From contig CAVRUR010000003.1 in the NCBI GenBank assembly GCA_963724365.1, forward strand, positions 372,001 to 436,000: a stretch of DNA of 64,000 nucleotides, in the 5' to 3' direction. Positions 30,659 through 39,152 of the stretch are shown piece by piece (position 1 is the stretch's first letter; the number at the start of each line of letters is the position of its first letter). Under the pieces are notes generated by a model. That model was not told the DNA's origin, made no database searches, and was given only the letters and a program-made list of their open reading frames with translations. This DNA is from JALORV01 sp963724365 (GTDB lineage Bacteria > Pseudomonadota > Gammaproteobacteria > Burkholderiales > Burkholderiaceae_F). Made by a program: the position numbers and the translations under genes.

Positions 30659-30676
30659 CGGCTGGTCCTCCAGCCG
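30659..30676. terminator. Hairpin between convergent genes
   Basis: CGGCTGG-TCCT-CCAGCCG forms a perfect 7-bp stem with a tetraloop between the end of the small exported protein gene and the end of kdpE. It is placed to act in both directions. There is no clear T-tract. Confidence 0.5.
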
Positions 30677-30841
30677 GCCGCGGCAGTCGCGCTGCGGGGA
30701 TCTCGCTTCCTGGTGTGTCGCGAGGCGCCGCCGGGATGCGGCCGATGCATTGCGATCGTTGAATCGCAGGCGAGGAACTCCCTGTCCCATACTGTGACAT
30801 GGGCGGCTGCATCGCTTCGCAGAGCAGACTGATCCGCCTGC

Positions 30842-31543
30842 CTAATCGCCTTCAGCCGGCACGAGTCGATAGCCGACCCCTGTTTCGGTCTGAAGATAGC
30901 GCGGTCGAGCGGGATCCGGCTCGATCTTTTCGCGCAGCTGCTTCATGTAGATGCGCAAGTAGTGCGGCTGGTCGACCCGATCGGGGCCCCAGACCTCCTT
31001 CAGCAATTGCCGCTGCGTCGCCACCGCACCGTCGTGGCGCGCGAGTGCAGCGAGCAGGCGAAACTCCAGCGGCGTGAAGTGAATCGCTCCGGCGGGACCC
31101 TGTGCAGTGCGCTGCGTCAGGTTGATGGTCACCTGCCCGAGCTGCAGCGGCCGATCGAGCTCGGTCGGCCGCGCGGCTCGCCGGAGCGCCGCGCGCACAC
31201 GCGCGAGCAGTTCGCCGACAGCGAACGGCTTGGTCACGTAGTCGTCGGCGCCGGCATCGAGCGCCGCGATCTTCTGCTGCTCGTCAACACGCGCCGACAG
31301 CACAACGATCGGCAGCGACGACCACTCGCGGATGCCGCGAACCACGGTGTGGCCCTCGGCGTCCGGCAGACCCAGGTCGAGGATCACCAGATCGGGCTTG
31401 TGGCTGGCCGCCTCGATCAGGCCGCGCCGCGCGGTATCAGCCTCGATTACGCGAAAACCTTCGGCCGCCAGCGTCGTGCGCAGCAGGCGGCGCAATTGCG
31501 GCTCGTCGTCCACCACCAGCACGGCATGGGCCGCGTCGGTCAT
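30842..31543 (-). CDS. kdpE: Kdp response regulator
   Basis: A 233-residue OmpR-family regulator. The receiver domain has the acidic pocket VVDDE and phospho-acceptor Asp56 (VILDLGLPD), with the conserved lysine in DDYVTKPF. The C-terminal winged helix ends in VDQPHYLRIYMKQLREKIE and GVGYRL, as in KdpE. It activates the kdp operon under potassium limitation. Its ATG overlaps the kdpD stop as ATGA, so the pair is translationally coupled. Confidence 0.94.
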   Translation of the reverse strand: MTDAAHAVLVVDDEPQLRRLLRTTLAAEGFRVIEADTARRGLIEAASHKPDLVILDLGLPDAEGHTVVRGIREWSSLPIVVLSARVDEQQKIAALDAGADDYVTKPFAVGELLARVRAALRRAARPTELDRPLQLGQVTINLTQRTAQGPAGAIHFTPLEFRLLAALARHDGAVATQRQLLKEVWGPDRVDQPHYLRIYMKQLREKIEPDPARPRYLQTETGVGYRLVPAEGD

Positions 31544-34276
31544 GCAGTCTCCTCATCGGGTAGCACCGGCGCATCCTCAGGCATCGGCAGCGTCGTCACG
31601 AACGACGCGCCGCCGCCGCTTACTCGCTCGGCGCGCATGTCACCGCCGTGGGCTCGCGCAATGGCGCGACAGATCGCCAGTCCCAGCCCGACCCCACCGA
31701 TTGCGCCTTCGACCCGACCGCGATGGAATTTTTCGAAGAGTGCTTCCGGTTCTACCTCCAGCGGAAAGCCCGGACCGTTGTCGACCACCTTCAGCTCGAC
31801 CTGGCCTTCGCGCCGGCGCGCACTGACGACGATGCGACTGCCCGACGGCGTGTACTTCGCGGCGTTTTCGAGCAGGTTGAACAACAGCTGTTCGAGCAGC
31901 ACCGGATCCGCAAAGATCAGTGGCGGTGCATCGTCGAGTCGCGTTTCGATGAGGTGGTCGGCCAGCAGATGCTGCAGCCGATGCAAGGCCGCTCCGACGA
32001 GTTCCTGCAGCGGCACCCATTCAGGCTTGGCAACTGAACGACCGGACTCCAGCCGCGTCATGTCCAGCACATTGGCGATCAGCTGCGTCATCTGCGTCGA
32101 CTCGTCGACGATGCTCTGCGCGAGCTCGCGCCGGGCCTCGGAGTCCAGCCGCGATTGCGGTTGAGCCAGGCTGCTCGCTGCGCCGCTGATCACTGCCAGC
32201 GGCGTGCGCATGTCGTGCGAGATCGCCGCCAGCAGGCTGTTGCGCACCGACTCTGTTTCCGCTGCGACCGTCGCCGCCTGTGCCCGGTCGGCCAGGCGGG
32301 CGCGCTCGAGTGCGAGTGCAAGCTGGCCGGCAAACGTGTCCAGCAGGTGCGCCTGTTCCGGCAGAAGGATGCGACGTGGATTCGCCGGCAGCACCGCCAG
32401 TACGCCGAGGGCACGGCGTGCAGAATCGCTTCCGACGAGCGGCAGATAGCGCGCCGGGGTGCCCGGCAGCGTGTTCGTGCCGAGGCCGGCAGGCTGCGAA
32501 TGTTCCTGCACCCATTGCGCCACCGGTACATCCGCACCGCGCAAGGAGGCCGCTTCCGGCGCCGAGCGCGGCACCTGCAGCGCGCCCTGATCATCCGGCA
32601 GCAGAACGACGGCCTGCGACTCGAATGCCTCACCAATGTGGCGAACGGCAACACGAGTCATGCCATCGACACCGCGCACCGCGGCCAGTTCACGGCTCAT
32701 CGCATACAGCAGAGCGGTGCGCCGTTCGCGGTGGCCGGCCACGCGCGCCTGCAGCCGTACGCTATCCATCAAGGTACCGATCAGGATGCCGACAGCGGTC
32801 AGCACGGCGAAGGTGATCAGGTACTGGCCGTCCGCAATATTGAAGGTGAACAGCGGCGGCACGAAGAAGAAGTTGTAGGCTAGCGTGCTCGCGATCGCGG
32901 CGAGCACGGACGGGCCGCGGCCATAGCGCCAGGCGATCAGCGTGATCGACAGCAGGTAGATCATCACGATGTTGGGCTCGTTCAACACCGACGTCGTCAC
33001 CCAACCGAGCGCTGTGGCGACAGCGACGCCGACGCCGGCCCACGCATAGCGCGGCCAGCGCCGCTTGCCCGACGGCGGCGCATCAAGATAGGCCGCGCTG
33101 CGCGCCAGCAACGGGCTCTTGGCGATGCGCATCGTCTCTGTCGTCTTGACGACAGTGACGTCGATGCCGCGGATGTGCGCCAGGACCTGATCGACCGTCG
33201 AGGGCCACAGCCAGCGAGCCACTCCCTTGCGGCTCGGCTCGCCCAGCAGCACACGCGTCACGTTGCGCGTCTGCGCGTAGTGCACCAGTTCGGCACCGGC
33301 CGAGGGGCCACCGAGCGTCACCGTTTCGGCGCCGAGCGTCTCAGCCAGTCGCAGCCACGCGATGCGCCGGTCGCGCTCAGCCTCAGGAAGACGGATCAGG
33401 TCGGGCGTTTCGACATAGACCACGATCCATTCCGCATGCAGCGCCGCTGCCAGACGCTTGCCGGCGCGCACCAGGGTTTCTCCATCGCTGCGCGGGCCAA
33501 CGCCGACCAGGATGCGCTCCCCGGCCGCCCAAGGCACGCCAATGCCCTCGGTCGCGCGGTAGCGGTCCATCGCCGCATCGACGCGTTCCGCCGTCTTGCG
33601 CAGCGCCAGCTCGCGCAGCGCGATCAGGTTGCCTTTACGGAAAAAGTTCTCGAGCGCGACGCGCACCCGCTCCGGCACGTACACCTTGCCTTCGCGCAGT
33701 CGCTGCAGCAGATCGTCGGGAGGCAGATCGACCAGTTCGACCTCGTCGGCGGACTCGAACACCGTGTCGGGCACGGTCTCCAGCATGCGCACTGTCGTGA
33801 TGCCTGCGACGACGTCGTTCAGGCTCTCGAGATGCTGGACGTTGACTGTCGTCCACACGTCGATGCCGGCGTCGCGCAGCTCCTCGATGTCCTGCCAGCG
33901 CTTGGCATGACGGCTGCCAGCGGCGTTGGTGTGGGCGAGCTCGTCGACCAGCAGCAAACGTGGCTTGCGCTGAAGTGCGCGGTCGAGATCGAACTCGCGC
34001 ACCTGAGCCGGGCCCTGGCAGCAGCAGCAGGAACGGGATCGCCTCCAGGCCCTCGAGCAGGCGCTCGGTTTCCGGGCGTCCATGCGGTTCGACATAGCCG
34101 ACCACGACATCGACGCCTTCGGCCTTCTGCCGCTGAGCCGCCTCGAGCATCGCAAAGGTCTTGCCGACGCCAGCCGTCGCGCCGAAGAAGATCTTCAGCT
34201 TGCCGCGCCGTGCCGCCCGTTCCTCGGACTCGACGTGTGCGAGCAGGGCGTCGGGGTCGGCGCGGCGGTCTTCCAT
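31540..34276 (-). pseudogene. kdpD: Kdp sensor histidine kinase, frameshifted as sequenced
   Basis: The potassium/turgor sensor kinase. The start (MEDRRADPDALLAHVE) leads into the KdpD Walker A motif GATAGVGKT and VVGYVEPHGRPET, then the frame breaks. It resumes one base later as VREFDLDRALQRKPRLLLVDELAHTNAAGSR, followed by a USP domain, four transmembrane helices, a GAF-like domain, the H-box ISHDMRTPLAVI and the ATPase GVGLGLAI. Removing one base near 34005-34030 yields about 911 residues, normal for KdpD. Since kdpFABC and kdpE are intact, an error in the sequence is likelier than real inactivation. Confidence 0.9.
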
Positions 34277-34280
34277 CCCG

Positions 34281-34418
34281 TCAGCGTAGTCGATCGCGCG
34301 GCAGCCGCAGGTGGCGACTGCGCCGCCGCATCCGGAAGCGCACCGCCAGCAGCGTCAGCACCAGCGCCGCAGCGGTGACCAGCACCATGACGTCATCCCA
34401 CGTCAACGCGTCGGTCAC
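34281..34418 (-). CDS. Candidate miniature membrane protein between kdpC and kdpD
   Basis: A 45-residue frame starting with GTG that overlaps the kdpC stop as GTGA and ends 4 bp before the kdpD ATG. The sequence begins MTDALTWDDVMVLVTAAAL, has one hydrophobic helix (residues about 10-27) and ends in an arginine-rich tail (FRMRRRSRHLRLPRDRLR), a typical inside-positive membrane anchor. It fills the gap exactly, as translationally coupled genes do. Not a known Kdp subunit; it could be an accessory peptide or a translation-coupling leader. Confidence 0.5.
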   Translation of the reverse strand: MTDALTWDDVMVLVTAAALVLTLLAVRFRMRRRSRHLRLPRDRLR

Positions 34419-34993
34419 TTGGTCGCGTCCAATGCGATGTTCAACTGCAGAACGTTGACGCGCGCTTCACCCAGCAAGCCGAACTGACGCGGTTCGGTGT
34501 AGGCGGCCACCAGCGCCCGTACCTTGTTTTCGTCCAGGCCTCGCACGCGCGCAACACGGCGCAACTGGAACTCGGCGGCTGCCGGACCGATGTGCGGATC
34601 GAGCCCACTGCCGGATGCTGTGACCAGGTCCTGCGGAACGGGCGCCTTGTTATCCGGATCGGCGTCCTTCAAAGCTGCAACGCGCTCCTTTACGGCGTCC
34701 GCCAGGGCCGGATTGGTCATGCCCAGGTTCGAGCCGCTCGAAGCCAGCCCGTTGTAGGGCTGCGGACCGGTGGCCGACGGCCGGCCCCAGAAGTACTTCG
34801 GATCCGAGAACGGCTGGCCGATCAGCGTCGAGCCGACCGCCTTGCCGTCGCGCACGATCAGGCTGCCGTTGGCCGTGTCGCGCATCGTCAATTGCGCTAT
34901 GCCGGCGACGACGCCCGGATACACGAGCCCGGTCACGATCGTCAGCAGAACAAACACGATTGCTGCGGTGGAGATGTCGCGTTTCATTTTCAC
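34415..34993 (-). CDS. kdpC: Potassium-transporting ATPase subunit C
   Basis: A 192-residue single-pass KdpC. One N-terminal helix (STAAIVFVLLTIVTGLVYP) is followed by the periplasmic domain with SLIGQPF-like GSTLIGQPFSDPKYFWGRPS and the C-terminal motif SGLDPHIGPAAAEFQLRRVA. It stabilises the KdpFABC complex and raises ATP affinity. It starts 2 bp after the kdpB stop. Confidence 0.96.
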   Translation of the reverse strand: MKMKRDISTAAIVFVLLTIVTGLVYPGVVAGIAQLTMRDTANGSLIVRDGKAVGSTLIGQPFSDPKYFWGRPSATGPQPYNGLASSGSNLGMTNPALADAVKERVAALKDADPDNKAPVPQDLVTASGSGLDPHIGPAAAEFQLRRVARVRGLDENKVRALVAAYTEPRQFGLLGEARVNVLQLNIALDATK

Positions 34994-34995
34994 TC

Positions 34996-37047
34996 CTAGG
35001 CCAGGCCGAGACCGACCAGCAAGAGGTCGATCGCCTTGATGCCGATAAAGGGAACGATCAGCCCGCCGAGCCCGTAGATCAGCAGGTTCCGGCGCAATAG
35101 CGAGGCGGCCGTGTCAGCGCGCGAGGCGATGCCGCGCAGCGCCAGCGGGATCAGCGCAACGATGATCAGTGCATTGAAGATCACCGCCGACAGGATCGCC
35201 GACGACGGCGACGCAAGCCCCATCACGTTCAGTGCGTTCAGTTGTGGGTAGGTCGCCGCGAACGCCGCCGGGATGATTGCGAAGTACTTGGCGACGTCGT
35301 TGGCGATCGAAAACGTCGTCAGCGAGCCGCGCGTGATCAGCATCTGCTTGCCGATCTCGACCACCTCGATCAGCTTGGTCGGGTTCGAATCGAGGTCGAC
35401 CATGTTCCCGGCTTCCTTGGCCGCCTGCGTGCCGCTGTTCATCGCCACGGCCACGTCGGCCTGCGCGAGTGCCGGCGCATCGTTGGTGCCGTCGCCACAC
35501 ATCGCAACCAGACGACCCTGCGCCTGCTGGTCGCGGATCAGCTTGAGCTTGGCCTCCGGCGTCGCCTCGGCGAGGAACTCGTCGACGCCGGACTCGGCGG
35601 CGATCGCGGCCGCTGTGAGACGGTTGTCGCCGGTGATCATCACGGTCTTGATACCCATGCGGCGCAGCTGCGCGAAGCGCTCCTTGATGCCGCCCTTGAC
35701 GATGTCGCGCAGCTCGATGACACCGAGCGCGCGCGGGCCTTCGGCCACCACCAGCGGCGTCGCGCCCTTGCTGGCGACCTGATCGACATGGGTGCGCAGC
35801 TGACGATCGAGCGCCTTGCCCTGGGACTTCAGCCACGCTTCGATCGCATCGGGTGCGCCCTTGCGGATGCGGCGTTCGCCGATGTCGATGCCGCTCATGC
35901 GCGTCTGGGCGGTGAACGGCACAAAGGTCGCGTTCATCTCGTGCAGTTCGCGGCCACGGATGCCGAAGCTTTTCGCCAGCACGACGATCGAGCGGCCCTC
36001 GGGGGTTTCGTCGGCCAGCGAGGCGAGTTGCGCCGCGTCCGCGAGCTCCTGCTCCGTAACGCCACCCGGCGCCGGCCAGAACTTCGCGGCCTGACGGTTG
36101 CCCAGCGTGATCGTTCCGGTCTTGTCGAGCAGCAGCACGTCGACGTCGCCAGCGGCTTCGATCGCGCGCCCCGACGTCGCCACGACGTTCGCCTGGATCA
36201 TGCGGTCCATGCCCGCAATGCCGATCGCCGAGAGCAGCCCGCCGATCGTGGTCGGAATCAGGCAGACGAGCAGAGCCACCAGCACGGTCAGCCCGATCAC
36301 CTGCCCCTGCGAGGAACTGGCGACTGCGTAGACCGAGAACGGCAGCAATGTGGCCACCGCGATCAGGAAGACCAGCGTCAACGCCGCCAGCAGGATCGCG
36401 AGTGCAATCTCGTTCGGTGTGCGCTGCCGTTTGGCGCCTTCCACCATCGCGATCATGCGGTCGAGGAAGCTGTCGCCCGGGTTGGCGGAAATGCGCACGA
36501 CCAGCCAGTCGGACAGCACGCGCGTGCCGCCGGTCACCGACGAGCGATCGCCTCCGGCCGCGCGCACGACCGGGGCCGACTCGCCGGTAATCGCCGACTC
36601 GTCGACCGAGGCCACGCCGTCGATGACGTCGCCGTCGCCCGGCATCATCTGGCCCGCCTCGACCAGCACCACATCGCCCTTGCGCAGCTGGCTCGAGTTC
36701 ACCGTGCTATGCGGTGCATCGCGGCGCGTGCCATCGAGCTTGATGGCCGGCGTGTCCTTCTTGGCGCCGCGCAGGCTGGCCGCCTGGGCCTTGCCGCGTC
36801 CCTCCGCCAGCGCTTCCGCGAAGTTGGCGAACAGCACCGTGAACCACAGCCAGACCGAGATCGCTGCGGTGAATCCGTCGCGATCGACGATCGCGAGCAC
36901 CGTGGTCAGCAGCGCGCCCAGCCAGGTGACGAACATCACCGGGTTGCGCCACTGCGCCATGGGTGTCATGCGCTTCAGCGAATCGACCACCGCCTGGCCC
37001 ATCAGCGCCGGCTCGAACGTGCGGATTGCGTGTTTGTGTGTCGTCAT
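34996..37047 (-). CDS. kdpB: Potassium-transporting ATPase ATP-binding subunit
   Basis: A 683-residue P-type ATPase subunit. The phosphorylation motif is LLDKTGTITLGNR, with the actuator TGESAPV (AITGESAPV) and the hinge MCGDGTNDAPALAQADV. KdpB hydrolyses ATP to drive high-affinity potassium uptake through KdpA. I chose the ATG at 37047 (MTTHKHAIRTF); upstream in-frame codons lie in the 13-bp gap and end of kdpA. Confidence 0.97.
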   Translation of the reverse strand: MTTHKHAIRTFEPALMGQAVVDSLKRMTPMAQWRNPVMFVTWLGALLTTVLAIVDRDGFTAAISVWLWFTVLFANFAEALAEGRGKAQAASLRGAKKDTPAIKLDGTRRDAPHSTVNSSQLRKGDVVLVEAGQMMPGDGDVIDGVASVDESAITGESAPVVRAAGGDRSSVTGGTRVLSDWLVVRISANPGDSFLDRMIAMVEGAKRQRTPNEIALAILLAALTLVFLIAVATLLPFSVYAVASSSQGQVIGLTVLVALLVCLIPTTIGGLLSAIGIAGMDRMIQANVVATSGRAIEAAGDVDVLLLDKTGTITLGNRQAAKFWPAPGGVTEQELADAAQLASLADETPEGRSIVVLAKSFGIRGRELHEMNATFVPFTAQTRMSGIDIGERRIRKGAPDAIEAWLKSQGKALDRQLRTHVDQVASKGATPLVVAEGPRALGVIELRDIVKGGIKERFAQLRRMGIKTVMITGDNRLTAAAIAAESGVDEFLAEATPEAKLKLIRDQQAQGRLVAMCGDGTNDAPALAQADVAVAMNSGTQAAKEAGNMVDLDSNPTKLIEVVEIGKQMLITRGSLTTFSIANDVAKYFAIIPAAFAATYPQLNALNVMGLASPSSAILSAVIFNALIIVALIPLALRGIASRADTAASLLRRNLLIYGLGGLIVPFIGIKAIDLLLVGLGLA

Positions 37048-37060
37048 GTCAGTGTCCTGC

Positions 37061-38815
37061 CTACTTCGCAAAGAGCATCAGGTGCTCGACGATCGGTCCG
37101 AGCGCCAGCGCCGGCACGAAGGTCAGCGCGCCCACCAGCAGCACCGTGCCGATCAGCAGCCCGACGAACAGCGGCGTATGCGTCGGCAGCGTTCCGCTCG
37201 AGGCCGGTATGAACTTCTTGGCAGCCAGGCTGCCGGCGATCGCCAGCACCGGCACGATCAGCCAGTAACGCGAAAGCCACATCGCCACGCCGAGCGCCGA
37301 GTTGTAGAAAGGCGTATTGGCCGAGAGACCCGCGAACGCGCTGCCGTTGTTGTTGCCGGCCGAACTGAATGCATACAGCACCTGCGAGAATCCGTGCACG
37401 CCGGGATTGGACATGCTCGATACGCCGGGCTCGATCACCACCGCCAGCGCGGTGCCGACCAGCACCACGAATGGCGGAATCAGGATCACCAGCGACGCCA
37501 TCTTCATCTCGTACGCCTGGATCTTCTTGCCGAGGTACTCCGGCGTGCGGCCCACCATCAGGCCGGCGATGAACACCGCGATGATCGCGAACACCAGCAT
37601 GCCGTACAGACCCGAGCCGACGCCGCCGTACACCACTTCGCCCAGCTGCATCAGCCACATCGGCACCAGGCCACCGAGCGGCGTATACGAGTCGTGCATC
37701 GAGTTGACCGAGCCATTCGACGCGGCCGTCGTCGCCGTCGCCCACAGCGCCGAGGTCGCAGGCCCGAAGCGCGTTTCCTTGCCCTCAAGATTGCCGGCGC
37801 TCGTTTCCACGCCCAGCACTGAGAGCTGCGGATTGGCAGTTTCCTCCGCGGCCACGGCCGCGAAGGCGAGCACCAGGAAGATCGCGCTCATCGCTCCGTA
37901 CACCGCCCACCCCTGGCGTGCATCGTTGACCAGCCGTCCGAAGGTGAAGCACAGCGCTGCCGGGATCAGCAGGATTGCCAGCACTTCGAGGAAGTTGGAC
38001 CACGGTGTCGGGTTCTCGTAGGGATGCGCCGAGTTGACGTTGAAGAAGCCGCCGCCGTTGGTGCCGAGCTGCTTGATGGCCACCTGAGATGCGGCCGGTC
38101 CCTGCGGCAGGGACTGCGTCGCGATCGTCTCCTTCTTCTCCGGCGCTCCGTCCTTGGCCGGTGTGACCACCTCGACCGACTGCACGAGCGGCACGTCGAC
38201 CGCCGGATTGAAGTTCTGGACCACGCCCTGCGACACCAGCGCCAGCGACAGCACCAGCGACAAGGGCAGCAGCACGTACAGCGTCGAGCGCGTCAGGTCG
38301 ACCCAGAAATTGCCTATTCCCGTGGATTGCTTGCGCACGAAGCCACGGATGAACGCGGCGAGCACCGCCATTCCGGTCGCTGCCGACACGAAGTTCTGCA
38401 CGCCGAGACCCAGCATCTGCGTCAGGTAGCTCATCGTCGATTCGCCGCCGTAGCCCTGCCAGTTGGTGTTGGTGGCGAAGCTGATCGCGGTGTTGAAGGA
38501 CGAATCGGGCGAGACCGCGCCGAGCCCTTGCGGATTCAGCGGGAGGACGCCCTGCAGGCGCTGCAGCGCGTAGACGGCCAGCGCACCGAGCAGGTTGAAC
38601 GCCAGTGCCGCGAAGGCATAGCGCTTCCAGCCCATGTCGTCGTCGGTGCCTACTCCGCTCAGCCGGTAGATCAGCCGCTCGACCGGTCCGAGCACGCGGC
38701 TGGCGAATGTCTTCTCGCCGGTGTAGACGCGGGCGATGTACGCGCCCAGTGGCCAGGCAAGTGCCGTCAGTACGGCGAAGTACAGGATGACCTGCAATGC
38801 TCCGAAACCGCTCAT
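37061..38815 (-). CDS. kdpA: Potassium-transporting ATPase potassium-binding subunit
   Basis: A 584-residue channel-like subunit with about ten transmembrane helices and four selectivity-filter-like loops, including TNTNWQGYGGE, GTNGGGFFNVNSAHPYENP and SSAGNNNGSAFAG. It selects and conducts potassium. I chose the ATG at 38815 (MSGFGALQVILYF); it shares one base with the kdpF stop (TGATG). Slightly longer than the E. coli subunit (557). Confidence 0.97.
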   Translation of the reverse strand: MSGFGALQVILYFAVLTALAWPLGAYIARVYTGEKTFASRVLGPVERLIYRLSGVGTDDDMGWKRYAFAALAFNLLGALAVYALQRLQGVLPLNPQGLGAVSPDSSFNTAISFATNTNWQGYGGESTMSYLTQMLGLGVQNFVSAATGMAVLAAFIRGFVRKQSTGIGNFWVDLTRSTLYVLLPLSLVLSLALVSQGVVQNFNPAVDVPLVQSVEVVTPAKDGAPEKKETIATQSLPQGPAASQVAIKQLGTNGGGFFNVNSAHPYENPTPWSNFLEVLAILLIPAALCFTFGRLVNDARQGWAVYGAMSAIFLVLAFAAVAAEETANPQLSVLGVETSAGNLEGKETRFGPATSALWATATTAASNGSVNSMHDSYTPLGGLVPMWLMQLGEVVYGGVGSGLYGMLVFAIIAVFIAGLMVGRTPEYLGKKIQAYEMKMASLVILIPPFVVLVGTALAVVIEPGVSSMSNPGVHGFSQVLYAFSSAGNNNGSAFAGLSANTPFYNSALGVAMWLSRYWLIVPVLAIAGSLAAKKFIPASSGTLPTHTPLFVGLLIGTVLLVGALTFVPALALGPIVEHLMLFAK

Positions 38816-38904
38816 CAGAAGTCCTCCGCCTTCAACAGGGCCCAGACCAGATAGACGGCCACCGCAACAGCGAGTGCGAGACCCACGGCGTGCCAGAGGC
38901 TCAT
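38815..38904 (-). CDS. kdpF: KdpF, small stabilising subunit
   Basis: A 29-residue single-helix peptide (MSLWHAVGLALAVAVAVYLV then WALLKAEDF). Its size, hydrophobicity and position directly before kdpA match KdpF, which stabilises the KdpABC complex. Its start overlaps the preceding small gene as ATGA and its stop overlaps the kdpA start as TGATG. Confidence 0.85.
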   Translation of the reverse strand: MSLWHAVGLALAVAVAVYLVWALLKAEDF

Positions 38905-39005
38905 CGCTGCTCCCCGCGCGTGTGCAGCAGCCGGTCACACAATGCGACCAGCAGCGCGGTCAGTCCGGCCAGGCCGAGGATCGCTCCAAGAAAAATGAGA
39001 TCCAT
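38901..39005 (-). CDS. Second miniature membrane peptide at the head of the kdp operon
   Basis: A 34-residue frame beginning MDLIFLGAILGLAGLTALLV, with one hydrophobic helix and a basic tail (CDRLLHTRGEQR). Its stop overlaps the kdpF start by ATGA, so it is the first gene of the kdp transcript. It resembles KdpF in design but not in sequence. Such a short gene upstream of kdpF is easily missed. Its function is unknown. Confidence 0.65.
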   Translation of the reverse strand: MDLIFLGAILGLAGLTALLVALCDRLLHTRGEQR

Positions 39006-39051
39006 TGAATGCACCTCAACGAGTTTGTCGATGGGTACAGACTAGGCAGCC

Positions 39052-39073
39052 CGGCGTAAAGACGCCGTCAAGA
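39052..39073 (-). promoter_or_regulatory. Tandem 11-bp direct repeat upstream of kdp, probable response-regulator site
   Basis: On the reverse strand TCTTGACGGCG is followed at once by TCTTTACGCCG; nine of eleven bases agree. An 11-bp period with two adjacent half-sites is typical of OmpR/KdpE-family binding sites. It is 47 bp upstream of the first kdp-operon start codon. The TTGACG could double as the -35 element. Confidence 0.6.
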
Positions 39074-39152
39074 TTTGCGCTTTAGGGTTAGGCGTCAGTC
39101 TCGAAAGTCGCCGGGTGTTGACTTGGCACGCAGCGTCTCCGCAGCGTCCTAA

